NCBI GenBank assembly: GCA_965662045.1
Contig: CBFIGE010000005.1
Coordinates: 1 to 64,000 of the forward strand
Direction: 5' to 3'
Source: UBA3478 sp965662045
GTDB lineage: Bacteria > Bacteroidota > Bacteroidia > Flavobacteriales > Flavobacteriaceae
Length of the DNA: 64,000 bases
A program made the position numbers and the translations under genes. Below, piece by piece: positions 17,057 through 25,363 of this stretch (the stretch's first letter is position 1; each line of letters opens with the position of its first letter). The notes below the pieces were generated by a model. The model did no database searches and was not told the DNA's origin. It saw nothing but the letters and a program-made list of their open reading frames with translations.

Positions 17057-18081
17057 AGTGACGCCATTTTTTTAAGGGTCCCTAAAACATGATTATGATC
17101 TTCATCAGAATAATCTAAATGGGTAACAAACCTCAGTTTAGTGCTGTCCATAGCAATTAATTCAATATGATGTGTTTTAAACTCCGAGATAATTTGAGCT
17201 GCAGAAAAATCTGAGGTGTCTATATTAAAAATTACAATGTTGGTTTCCGTAGGTTCTACAGAATCCACCCATTTTATAGCTTCTAATGCTTCAGAAAGCT
17301 CTTTGGCTTTACGATGATCTATTGCTAATCTTTCAAAGTGATAGTCCATGGCAAAACTGGCTGCATTTGCCATATATCCAACCTGCCTCATGCCTCCTCC
17401 TAAAATCTTTCTTATGCGAAGTGCTTTATCGATAAAAGTTTTAGAACCGAGTAAGGCTGAACCAATAGGAGCTCCCAATCCTTTGCTAAAACATACGGAG
17501 ATTGTGTCAAATTGTGCGCCATACTCCTTTGGGTCGTGATTTTTAGCCACTAAGGCGTTCCATAAACGAGCTCCATCAAGGTGAAGAGCTAATTGATTTT
17601 TAAGGCAGACCTCTTTAATAGCCTTTATTTCTTCGAGTTCATAACAAGCTCCTCCCCCTTTATTTGTTGTGTTTTCTAAACTCACTAAGCGAGTTCTTGG
17701 TGAGTGATAAAAATCGGGTGGATTGATGGCTTGCTTCACTTGTTCAGTAGAAATTCTTCCCCGATCACCTCTGATAAGTTTGCAAGAAACACCACTGTTA
17801 AAACTTGCGCCACCGCCTTCATAATTGTAAATGTGTGAATAATGGTCACATATCACTTGATCACCGGGTTCAGTGTGTAATTTAATAGCGGTTTGATTGG
17901 CCATGGTTCCACTTGGAAAGAAAAGAGCAGCCTGTTTATTAAAGAAACGTGCAACTTTTTCCTCCAGAGCATTGGTACTCTCATCATTTTTGAAAACATC
18001 ATCTCCCACATTTGCTCTCATCATAAAATGGAGCATCTCTGACGTTGGTTTTGTTACCGTGTCGCTAATTAAATTGATCAT
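17053..18081 (-). CDS. ltaE: Low-specificity L-threonine aldolase
   Basis: PLP enzyme splitting threonine or allo-threonine into glycine and acetaldehyde. The 342-residue sequence opens with INLISDTVTKPTSEML, as the family does, and has the PLP lysine in SVCFSKGLGAPIGS (Lys200), LHLDGARLWNA (Asp169) and FFPSGTMANQ (phosphate binding). The start ATG overlaps the stop of the upstream metalloprotease by one base (TAATG), and its own stop overlaps the next start by 4 bp, so three genes appear translationally linked. Confidence 0.94.
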   Translation of the reverse strand: MINLISDTVTKPTSEMLHFMMRANVGDDVFKNDESTNALEEKVARFFNKQAALFFPSGTMANQTAIKLHTEPGDQVICDHYSHIYNYEGGGASFNSGVSCKLIRGDRGRISTEQVKQAINPPDFYHSPRTRLVSLENTTNKGGGACYELEEIKAIKEVCLKNQLALHLDGARLWNALVAKNHDPKEYGAQFDTISVCFSKGLGAPIGSALLGSKTFIDKALRIRKILGGGMRQVGYMANAASFAMDYHFERLAIDHRKAKELSEALEAIKWVDSVEPTETNIVIFNIDTSDFSAAQIISEFKTHHIELIAMDSTKLRFVTHLDYSDEDHNHVLGTLKKMASL

Positions 18082-20495
18082 TATTCAAAACATTGATAAA
18101 GGGCGGGCATTCCTATGGGCGAACCGTCTGGAATCTTAACCACCTTTTGATTGCTTTTAAAACCTTGTGGATTACCGAGAAAAGAGTTCACTTTTTTCAA
18201 CATATAAATGGCAGTAGGATCCGTCGGCTTATCACTGAGATATGTCTTTAATCGCATCATTTCAAATACGACTTGTTCAGTAACTTGTGGATAAGCATTT
18301 TCATCTGAAGCAACGACCATAAGATGTTCTAATACGCTCCAATTGATTATTTCTTGAATGTTTGAGTAATATCCTTTATCGTTTTTACTCTTGACAGTTT
18401 GATTTAAAAGTTCTTTTAACAAATCATCAAAACCGTATTGTTTTGAATCTATTGCTTTTTGCTGTACCATTCTATTCATACGTTCAGCATTGAGTAAAAA
18501 ACCAAGGGTGAAGTTGGCCGAGGTTTCGGCTGCAGCATAAGGATCAAAAGCCACGCCTGTTTTTGACTTAAATGATTCACGAGTTCTTGGATAACCGTAG
18601 GCTCTGGGAGGAAACAAGCTCAGTTTTTCCTCAGGAATTGCAATTTCAGCAGCCTTTAAAGTTCTTAAGAGTGCAGACATTGCCTTTTTTTGGAGCTCTT
18701 TTGAAACATAACTTGGTTCGTTCGTAGGACTGCCCACTTTTGAATATTCATAATACATTCCACCCAATAATTTTGCTACGGCTTCTGTTTGATAACGATG
18801 AAAAAAATAAAGTGGCACAAAAACATCTTCAAGCTCTGAATAAGCAAAGCCGCTTGGAATATTACTTTCTGAAAAGTTGGCAATACCTTTTTTTCGAACA
18901 TCCAAAACACGATTTAATTCAGCTGTAATATTATTTCCATTGTCCCACAAATGTGCATTTGCGTGAGCACTTGAGGCTGGTCGTGCATCTGAATCACTAA
19001 TAAACTCAAGGCCTTGAAGATGCGCATTGTCTAAAATAGCATTAAGCGTTTCATTCTCATTTACGCCATCGGCAAAATCACTATAGGCATAAGCCACAAA
19101 AACCTTGTCCCATTCACCAATTCCAGTGTCATAGGCTTGTTTAATTTGCAAATTGCCGTTTTTGTCATATTCGAACATAGGGTGGGGATAGTCCATCACA
19201 GAAGCCCTAGAATTGGTGCTCGAAGCAAAATTGTGGGCAAAACCTAAGGTATGACCTATTTCGTGTGCAGAGAGTTGACGAATACGAGCAATCGCCAATT
19301 CAAGCATGGTATTGTGATTTTTATCGTTGCTCTTATAAGGACTATTCATTAAAGCTTGAGCAATCATAAAATCTTGACGAATTCTTAAACTACCCAAACT
19401 TACATGGCCTTTGATGATTTCTCCTGTTCTTGGATCCGTAACACTGCTTCCGTAACTCCAACCTCTTGTAGAACGATGAATCCATTGAATGACATTGTAC
19501 CTTACATCTAGAGGGTCTGCATCTTCAGGTAGCATTTTTACCTGAAATGCATTTTTATATCCTATAGCTTCAAATGCCTGGTTCCACCAACGGCCTCCTT
19601 CGAGTAATGCAGATTTAACGGGTTCAGGTGTTCCATTGTCTAAATAATATATTATAGGTTCTACAGCCTCGCTAACTGCGGCATTTGGATCTACTTTCTC
19701 CAATCGATGTCTTCTGACATATCTCTTCATAATTGGCTCTTCTACTGGAGTCGCATAATCCATAAAAGTGAAGGGATACACACCAGATCTTGTATCGAAT
19801 TTTCTCATCTCAAAATTCAAGTCAGGTAATTCTATGAAAGAATGGTGCTGTGCAACAGTAACAGCGCTAGCATCTGGCGCCACTGATCTGATGTAGCCCC
19901 CTGTGGGCGTACCTGCAAATGTCAAATACACGTCAAATTCAATATTTTTCTCAAAAGATTTTGTGCGTTCTGTATTAAGTGCGCTTCGCTTTAGGTCTAA
20001 ACTGTAGTTGCCTTGTTGAGCACGTTTTAAACGGGCAGATACTCCGTGAGCATCTCTGTACAAAAAAGGTGTAAGGTCAATTAAATATCCATTATCACTT
20101 TGGTCTGTAATTGGAAAACTATGTATAATAGATTTGGCAAAGGCCTGTTCAACAGCTTTAACTTCCAATTTATTTGAACTTAATGCTCTATAACCTTGAT
20201 TTGGTTCAAGCAGCATGAGCTTATTTCCCATTTTTTTGAAATACACCACTTTTTCACCTCCTAGTTGGCCTCGATCCAAACCGATGTCATTACTTCCTAT
20301 ACCGCTGCTTAGAGCGTGCACGTACAAAAACTCTTTTTCTAAATCTATTACTTCGAGATAGATTTTGTCGGTTTGCTGATCAATGTAATAATTAAAAAAA
20401 CCTTCGTTTTTTTCATAATTCTCAATCTTTTCGAAGCTTTGAGCAAACAAGGTGATACTCAAAAAGAAAAGACCAATCGCATAGATATATTTCAT
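18081..20495 (-). CDS. Secreted zinc-dependent metalloprotease (DUF5117/DUF5118/DUF4953 type)
   Basis: An 804-residue extracytoplasmic protease. Signal peptide MKYIYAIGLFFLSITLFAQS; cleavage near residue 19. The central part carries the metzincin-like zinc motif HEIGHTLGFAH at about residue 410 (His, His, Glu and third His visible), followed by NFASSTNSRASVMDYPHP, a Met-turn-like segment. N- and C-terminal regions correspond to domains of unknown function common in Bacteroidota. First gene of the coupled unit with threonine aldolase and oligopeptidase, which fits peptide scavenging. A TATATTTG -7-like box lies about 31 bp upstream (minus strand, 20527-20534). Confidence 0.88.
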   Translation of the reverse strand: MKYIYAIGLFFLSITLFAQSFEKIENYEKNEGFFNYYIDQQTDKIYLEVIDLEKEFLYVHALSSGIGSNDIGLDRGQLGGEKVVYFKKMGNKLMLLEPNQGYRALSSNKLEVKAVEQAFAKSIIHSFPITDQSDNGYLIDLTPFLYRDAHGVSARLKRAQQGNYSLDLKRSALNTERTKSFEKNIEFDVYLTFAGTPTGGYIRSVAPDASAVTVAQHHSFIELPDLNFEMRKFDTRSGVYPFTFMDYATPVEEPIMKRYVRRHRLEKVDPNAAVSEAVEPIIYYLDNGTPEPVKSALLEGGRWWNQAFEAIGYKNAFQVKMLPEDADPLDVRYNVIQWIHRSTRGWSYGSSVTDPRTGEIIKGHVSLGSLRIRQDFMIAQALMNSPYKSNDKNHNTMLELAIARIRQLSAHEIGHTLGFAHNFASSTNSRASVMDYPHPMFEYDKNGNLQIKQAYDTGIGEWDKVFVAYAYSDFADGVNENETLNAILDNAHLQGLEFISDSDARPASSAHANAHLWDNGNNITAELNRVLDVRKKGIANFSESNIPSGFAYSELEDVFVPLYFFHRYQTEAVAKLLGGMYYEYSKVGSPTNEPSYVSKELQKKAMSALLRTLKAAEIAIPEEKLSLFPPRAYGYPRTRESFKSKTGVAFDPYAAAETSANFTLGFLLNAERMNRMVQQKAIDSKQYGFDDLLKELLNQTVKSKNDKGYYSNIQEIINWSVLEHLMVVASDENAYPQVTEQVVFEMMRLKTYLSDKPTDPTAIYMLKKVNSFLGNPQGFKSNQKVVKIPDGSPIGMPALYQCFE

Positions 20496-20537
20496 GATGC
20501 TATAAATTTTAGAAGAATAAATTTATCAAATATATAC

Positions 20538-20564
20538 TTGATAACATCACCCTTCATATTTTTG
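20538..20564 (+). promoter_or_regulatory. Candidate promoter of prfB (-33 TTG, -7 TATTTTTG)
   Basis: TTG at 20538-20540 and TATTTTTG at 20557-20564, spacer 16 bp (slightly shorter than the usual 17-23), ending 18 bp before the prfB ATG. The -7 box matches the Bacteroidota consensus TAnnTTTG exactly. Confidence 0.45.
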
Positions 20565-20582
20565 TTCTTGTAATTTAAAATT

Positions 20583-21681
20583 ATGGTACAAGAAGAAAGG
20601 TGTAAGAACCTTATCGATCGCCTTGGTGCGTTAAGGAGGTATCTTTGACATAGATGCCAAAATAATTGACATCCAAAATCAAGAAGAAAAAACTTTAGAA
20701 CCGGGTTTTTGGGAAAATCAAATCGAAGCTCAAAAGCACATGAAAAAACTAAAAGGTCTTAAACTTTGGGTTCAATCTTTCAATCAGGCTCAACAAGCTG
20801 TTCAGGACTCAGAAGTTCTTTTAGAGTTTTTTAAAGAGGCAGAAGTCACTCCTGAAGAAATTGATGGCCAGATGACTTCTACCGAATCTTTAATTGAAAA
20901 TTTGGAATTTAGAAACATGTTGTCCGAAGAGGGTGACGAACTGTCGGCAGTGCTACAAATAACTGCAGGAGCAGGCGGAACAGAAAGCTGTGATTGGGCT
21001 TCAATGTTAATGAGAATGTACCAAATGTGGGCAGAAAAGAACGGCTTCACCCTGAAAGAACTCAATTTCCAAGAAGGTGATGTGGCAGGCATCAAGACAG
21101 TGACACTACAAATTGATGGTGATTTTGGTTTTGGATGGCTAAAAGGCGAAAATGGTGTGCATCGTCTTGTTCGTATTTCCCCTTTTGACAGTAATGCAAA
21201 GAGGCATACTTCATTTGCATCCGTTTATGTTTATCCTCTAGTTGACGATAGCATTGAGATTGACATTAACCCCTCTGACATTGAGATAACTACGGCGCGA
21301 TCTAGTGGAGCTGGTGGGCAAAATGTAAATAAAGTTGAAACAAAAGTACAATTAGTGCATAAACCTACAGGTATTCAAATAAGTTGTTCAGATTCAAGAT
21401 CTCAGCACGATAATAGAGCTACAGCATTAAATATGCTCAAGTCGCAATTGTACGAGATTGAGTTGCGGAAGAAACTAGAGGCGCGCAGAGAAATTGAAGA
21501 TTCTAAGATGAAAATTGAATGGGGTTCGCAAATTAGAAATTATGTTATGCATCCCTACAAATTAGTTAAGGATGTTCGTACTTCTGAAGAAACTGGAAAC
21601 GTAGAGGCTGTAATGAATGGTGACCTCAATGCTTTTCTCAAATCATTTTTAATGATGAACGGGCAAAATGAGACCTCGTAA
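20583..21681 (+). CDS. prfB: Peptide chain release factor 2, expressed by programmed +1 frameshift
   Basis: RF2 recognises UAA and UGA and releases the finished protein. The gene starts at ATG 20583, reads 21 codons to CTT (20643-20645), meets an in-frame TGA (20646-20648), and continues in the +1 frame from GAC at 20647 to 21681. The joined product is 365 residues, the same length I recall for E. coli RF2. After the shift the chain has the peptidyl-transferase motif GAGGQ and the stop-codon tripeptide SPF (in RISPFDSN), confirming RF2 rather than RF1. It starts 87 bp from the divergent protease gene. Autoregulated: low RF2 slows reading of the TGA and favours the shift. Confidence 0.97.
20634..20649 (+). 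promoter_or_regulatory. prfB programmed +1 frameshift signal
   Basis: AGGAGG (20634-20639), three bases, then CTT TGA C (20643-20649). Spacing and slippery codon match the E. coli prfB signal, where an internal Shine-Dalgarno sequence pushes the ribosome forward on CTT. It is notable that a full Shine-Dalgarno core is kept here although this phylum rarely uses one for initiation. Confidence 0.95.
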
Positions 21682-21865
21682 ACAGTGTAAAATGCGCTTA
21701 ATAAATACCAAAAATTAAACGCCTTTTGAAGCTAACTAATATAAGATGTGAAATACTTGTTTTAGTATTAAACACTTTGTTCTCCTTTTGCCCTAATTTT
21801 TTTTTTTGAAGTATTCCTTCTTTAAAAGACTATTAATTTTTATTGCTTAAGAAGTAAAGACAGAC

Positions 21866-21886
21866 TACTCAACACGTAATTGAGTA
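21866..21886. promoter_or_regulatory. Perfect 7-bp inverted repeat, candidate operator
   Basis: TACTCAA, 7 bases, TTGAGTA. The arms are exact complements. It ends 8 bp before a TAGTTTTG -7-like box and 83 bp before the ATG of the Gly-Tyr repeat protein. A dimeric regulator could bind it; alternatively the transcript could fold here. Function inferred from position only. Confidence 0.4.
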
Positions 21887-21894
21887 ACTATGAT

Positions 21895-21902
21895 TAGTTT
21901 TG
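21895..21902 (+). promoter_or_regulatory. Candidate -7 box upstream of the Gly-Tyr repeat gene
   Basis: TAGTTTTG fits TAnnTTTG. The nearest TTG is only 12 bp upstream, inside the dyad arm, too close for a standard -33. It would give a leader of about 60 nt. Confidence 0.3.
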
Positions 21903-21969
21903 TTTGTTATTCGACCTAGATCAAATTGAAAATATTAACAAAACATTAACATATTTAAACCAAACGAAC

Positions 21970-22500
21970 ATGGAAGATATTCGTCTTAGAAATGTGAAAA
22001 GCTTTTTTTTGTTCCTTATTGTTGTAATGACATCAATTCCAATCTATAGTCAGTATGGCTATGGAGGATATGGTGGCTATGGAGGATACGGGGGCTATGG
22101 AGGATATGGCTATAACCGATATGGCAGAGGTGCAACAGGAATTCCAAGGCCCAGTGTTCCAAATGAAGAGGCTGAACCACCAACTGCTGAAGAAATTGTT
22201 GAACAGCAACTTCTAGTAATTAAAGAAAGAGTTGAGCTTGATCCATTTGAAACTGCTATCGTTCAAAGTACACTTCTTGAGTTTACCAAAAAACGTATAG
22301 AATTACAGATTCTTAAGCCAAACCCCCAAGAAGCTCAAGAAGCGGCTAGAAAAATTGCTGAAGATGAAGAAAACAGATTAAGACAAAACCTTAGTGCGGA
22401 AAAATTTCAAGAAATTTTAGACTTAAAAAATCCTAAGGCCAGAAAAAAAGACAAAGACGAAAAAAAGAAAAAAAAGAAAAAAAAGAAACGAACCGACTAA
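21970..22500 (+). CDS. Secreted Gly-Tyr repeat protein with lysine-rich tail, function unknown
   Basis: 176 residues in three parts. Residues 1-28 form a signal peptide ending PIYSQ. Residues 29-55 are a low-complexity GYGGYGG run. Residues about 60-150 form a charged helical part (AEEIVEQQLLVIKERVELDP... and AEKFQEILDL) that loosely resembles Spy/LTxxQ-type periplasmic helical proteins, followed by an extremely basic end with nine consecutive lysines. ATG 21970 was chosen because the signal peptide follows it; an upstream TTG would add 22 non-signal residues. It lies 21 bp before a TonB-linked barrel gene in the same direction, so a partner role at the outer membrane is plausible. No family assigned. 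Confidence 0.8.
   Translation: MEDIRLRNVKSFFLFLIVVMTSIPIYSQYGYGGYGGYGGYGGYGGYGYNRYGRGATGIPRPSVPNEEAEPPTAEEIVEQQLLVIKERVELDPFETAIVQSTLLEFTKKRIELQILKPNPQEAQEAARKIAEDEENRLRQNLSAEKFQEILDLKNPKARKKDKDEKKKKKKKKKRTD
22057..22110 (+). repeat. Three tandem 18-bp units encoding GYGGYG
   Basis: Units at 22057-22074, 22075-22092 and 22093-22110 start GGCTATGGAGGATA and differ only at two or three third-codon-type positions. They encode the Gly-Tyr run of the secreted protein. Near-identity at DNA level suggests recent unit duplication and possible length variation between strains. Confidence 0.9.
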
Positions 22501-22521
22501 ACTGATTTAAAAAAAATTGCT

Positions 22522-25047
22522 ATGTTAAGATTATTTTATAAAACCACTTTGTTGGTTTTATGCCCTCTATTTGCTTTTGCTCAAAATTTTAAGGGTAATT
22601 CTAATTTCTCACCTATTAACATAAGTGGAATTGTTATAGAAGAAGGTACAGACTATCCACTTGAATATGCAACTATTGTGTTGCAAAGTGTTCGCTTTCC
22701 GGACCGCGTTACGGGAGGTCTTACCGATGAGAATGGAAAGTTTAGTGTTGAAGTATACCCTGGTAAATACAATTTGAGAGTTGAATTTCTCTCTTACAAA
22801 ACAATAAGTTTTAATAACCAGGATTATCGAAATAGTACAGATTTAGGAATCCTCAAATTAAGTCCAGACGTAGAACAACTTGAAAATGTTGAAGTAGTTG
22901 GTGAACGAACTACAGTTGAATTACGACTCGATAAAAAAGTGTACAATGTTGGTTCAGATCTTACTGTACAAGGTGGAAGTGTAACCGACGTTTTAGACAA
23001 TGTTCCATCGGTTAGTGTAGATGTTGAAGGCAATATTTCGTTGCGAGGTAATGAGAGCGTGAGAATCTTAATTAATGGAAAACCTTCTGCGCTTTCTGGT
23101 TTAAGTACTAACGCGCTGCAACAACTTCCATCAGATGCTATTGAAAAAGTCGAGGTGATCACCAATCCTTCTGCAAGATATGACGCTGAAGGAACTGCAG
23201 GAATTTTGAATATTATTTTAAAACAGAGCAAAACAACGGGCCTAAATGGTTCTGTCAATACCTATATTGGCTTTCCAAAACGAATAGGAGGTAATCTAAG
23301 TTTAAATCTCAGAAGAGATAAATTCAATATTTTCACCAACACTTCTTATCGTACTTCTAACTCTCCTGGTCGTGGGCAAAATTTGCAGCAAAACTTTGAC
23401 AACTCAGGTGTATTAGAATCCTATCAAAATGAATTTTCAAATTCTGACCGAATTCGAAACAGTTTCAATACCAATGTTGGATTTGAATATTTATTTGACA
23501 ATAACACCTCTTTAACCCAATCATTTGTAGTTAGAAAATCAGATGGCGACGATATCTCTATTTTAGATTTTGAAAATTTTGATGCCGATAAAATGCCCAC
23601 CATTAATAGGACGAGACTTAACAGTCAAATAGAAACTGATGAATCTTGGCAATATTCTATCAATTTTATCAAAAAATTTAAAAAGGATGGTCATCAGCTT
23701 ACTGCTGACTTTCAATACTCTGAAGGTAAAGAGGTTCAGGACGGAATTATTGAAGAAGATGTTGAAGGGGCTTCATATATATTACCTGATGAGCAAACCT
23801 TTAGTAAAGAACGTCAAATAGACCGTTTATTTCAGTTTGACTACGTTTTGCCCTTAGGTGCAAAAAACCAAGGCCAGTTTGAATTGGGCTACAGAGGAAC
23901 ATTTAATGATCTTAATACGGACTTTGTATTCGGCGTACTCGATGAAAACAATCAACTTCAAGTAGACCCAAACTTCAGTAACAACTTATTGTATAAAGAG
24001 TACGTTCATGCTGCTTACACTCAATTAGGGAGCAAATTCAATAAATTCAGTGTGTTAAGTGGTTTAAGAGTTGAAAATTCAAATATTGATGTCAATTTGC
24101 TCAATACAGGAGAATTAAATGAAAAAAAATACACCAATTGGTTCCCTTCTTTATTTTTGGGTTACGAATTCACTGAAACATCACAGCTATCCTTGAGTTA
24201 TTCCAAGCGATTGAGAAGACCTAGATCTTGGTTCATTAATCCTTTTGTGAGAAGAAGTAGCAATACCAATTTGTTCACAGGTAATCCTGATTTAGATCCG
24301 ACTTACACTAACTCTTTTGACTTGGGTTATTTAAAAAGATGGGATAAGTTTACATTGAACAGTTCTGTTTACATGAATCGCTCTACTGGGGTATTTCAAT
24401 TTATAACTAGAGAAACTGGAGGTTTTGTGGAATTAGAAAATCCAAATGATCCTTCTAATCCCGTCACTGTTCCAGTCCAATTACGAAGTCCTATAAACTT
24501 GGGAGAAGAAACAAGGATGGGTTTTGAACTTACCTCTACCCTAACTCCTAAAAGAGGAACACGAATATCATGGAATCTGAACTTATATCAACAAACTTTA
24601 GACGGTGAATACACTTATACCAATAATCAAAATGAATTAGTACGTCAAAAATTCGATGCGGATAATTTCACATGGTTCACGCGTATAAGTGGTAAGTTTA
24701 TATTACCAGGTAAAATCGATTTTCAAACCAATGCTTTTTATAGAGGTCGTTCCATTAATCCTCAAGGTGTAAATAAAGGTAATGTTTCCATTAATTTAGC
24801 AATGAGTAAAGAGGTTATAAAAGACAAGGCAACACTTTCTTTTAATATTAGTGATTTATTCAACTCAAGAAAGAGAATTAGTGAAACGAGAACCGAACGT
24901 GTTTTTAGCGAAAGTGAATTTCAACGGAGGCAAAGACAATTCACCTTGAACTTTTTGTATAGATTCAACGACCCTCAGAATCAAAGAAATAGAAGAGGGA
25001 GAAATAATTACGAGATGGACGAAGGAGAATTTGAATTCCAACGATAA
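22522..25047 (+). CDS. TonB-dependent outer-membrane beta-barrel protein (OMP_b-brl_3 type)
   Basis: 841 residues: signal peptide to about residue 20 (FAFAQ); carboxypeptidase-regulatory-like domain about 33-110 (ISGIVIEEGTDYPLEYATI); TonB plug about 145-235 (VTDVLDNVPSVSVDVEGNISLRG cut short here, then EKVEVITNPSARYDAEGTAG); and a barrel to the end with KRLRRPRSWFINPF. This matches the outer-membrane beta-barrel family PF14905 of Bacteroidota, many of which have unknown cargo or act in envelope assembly rather than iron uptake. Preceded by the Gly-Tyr repeat gene (21 bp) and followed by a strong bidirectional terminator. Substrate unknown. Confidence 0.9.
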   Translation: MLRLFYKTTLLVLCPLFAFAQNFKGNSNFSPINISGIVIEEGTDYPLEYATIVLQSVRFPDRVTGGLTDENGKFSVEVYPGKYNLRVEFLSYKTISFNNQDYRNSTDLGILKLSPDVEQLENVEVVGERTTVELRLDKKVYNVGSDLTVQGGSVTDVLDNVPSVSVDVEGNISLRGNESVRILINGKPSALSGLSTNALQQLPSDAIEKVEVITNPSARYDAEGTAGILNIILKQSKTTGLNGSVNTYIGFPKRIGGNLSLNLRRDKFNIFTNTSYRTSNSPGRGQNLQQNFDNSGVLESYQNEFSNSDRIRNSFNTNVGFEYLFDNNTSLTQSFVVRKSDGDDISILDFENFDADKMPTINRTRLNSQIETDESWQYSINFIKKFKKDGHQLTADFQYSEGKEVQDGIIEEDVEGASYILPDEQTFSKERQIDRLFQFDYVLPLGAKNQGQFELGYRGTFNDLNTDFVFGVLDENNQLQVDPNFSNNLLYKEYVHAAYTQLGSKFNKFSVLSGLRVENSNIDVNLLNTGELNEKKYTNWFPSLFLGYEFTETSQLSLSYSKRLRRPRSWFINPFVRRSSNTNLFTGNPDLDPTYTNSFDLGYLKRWDKFTLNSSVYMNRSTGVFQFITRETGGFVELENPNDPSNPVTVPVQLRSPINLGEETRMGFELTSTLTPKRGTRISWNLNLYQQTLDGEYTYTNNQNELVRQKFDADNFTWFTRISGKFILPGKIDFQTNAFYRGRSINPQGVNKGNVSINLAMSKEVIKDKATLSFNISDLFNSRKRISETRTERVFSESEFQRRQRQFTLNFLYRFNDPQNQRNRRGRNNYEMDEGEFEFQR

Positions 25048-25050
25048 AAT

Positions 25051-25076
25051 AAAAAGCCCCAAACGGGGCTTTTTTT
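25051..25076. terminator. Bidirectional intrinsic terminator
   Basis: AAAAAGCCCC, loop AAAC, GGGGCTTTTTTT. The A-run on one side and the T-run on the other let it serve both the barrel gene (plus) and the small membrane protein gene (minus), whose stop codon lies in the T-run. Confidence 0.92.
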
Positions 25077-25242
25077 AATTCTTTTCTTTTCTTGCTTTTA
25101 ATTTCTCAGAGATGAACTCCTTAATATTTCCTGTCAACCAATAGGGAATTACAAAGGTGAGTAAAAAAATCATCAGCCAGAATCCTATGGTTAAAATGGT
25201 GAGAAATGCAATAAATCCTAGATATTGGTCAAAATCAATCAT
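25075..25242 (-). CDS. Small single-helix membrane protein, 55 residues
   Basis: A full ATG-to-TAA frame beginning MIDFDQYLGFIAFLTILTIG and ending in a basic tail KLKARKEKN. Residues about 8-35 are strongly hydrophobic (one long or two short membrane helices), the rest is soluble and positively charged, so the tail should face the cytoplasm. It fills the space between the barrel gene and the divergent fumC gene, and its stop overlaps the terminator stem. Similar short unknown proteins are common in flavobacteria; no function known to me. Confidence 0.7.
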   Translation of the reverse strand: MIDFDQYLGFIAFLTILTIGFWLMIFLLTFVIPYWLTGNIKEFISEKLKARKEKN

Positions 25243-25308
25243 GGTTTCTTCTATTGATGATACGAAGATAATTGCTTTTCGTCAATAAAATATAATCTGT
25301 CTAGATTT

Positions 25309-25338
25309 TTGTCTGTATCTAAAGCCGAAGTATTTTTG
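25309..25338 (+). promoter_or_regulatory. Promoter of fumC (-33 TTG, 19-bp spacer, -7 TATTTTTG)
   Basis: TTG at 25309-25311 and TATTTTTG at 25331-25338 match the Bacteroidota housekeeping consensus with ideal spacing. The transcript would start about 20 nt before the ATG at 25364. This is the best promoter match in the window. Confidence 0.65.
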
Positions 25339-25363
25339 CATCACGTACTAATATGAACAAAAT

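Larger units (their letters stand above)
21682..21969. other. Longest gene-free stretch (288 bp): regulatory region, no gene seen
   Basis: AT-rich. No frame here looks coding and I see no hairpin terminator for prfB. It contains a T-run near 21800, the perfect dyad at 21866-21886 and a -7-like box at 21895-21902, listed separately. The last 30 bases before the next ATG contain a repeated TTAACA element (ATTAACAAAACATTAAC). Confidence 0.6.

Noticed and set aside
20583..20739. prfB as a pseudogene because of the in-frame TGA
   Set aside because: The TGA sits in the canonical CTT-TGA-C frameshift site with internal SD, and the joined product has full RF2 length and motifs.
22057..22110. Possible short CRISPR-like or minisatellite array
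   Set aside because: Units are directly adjacent without spacers, in frame, and encode the GY run of a secreted protein.
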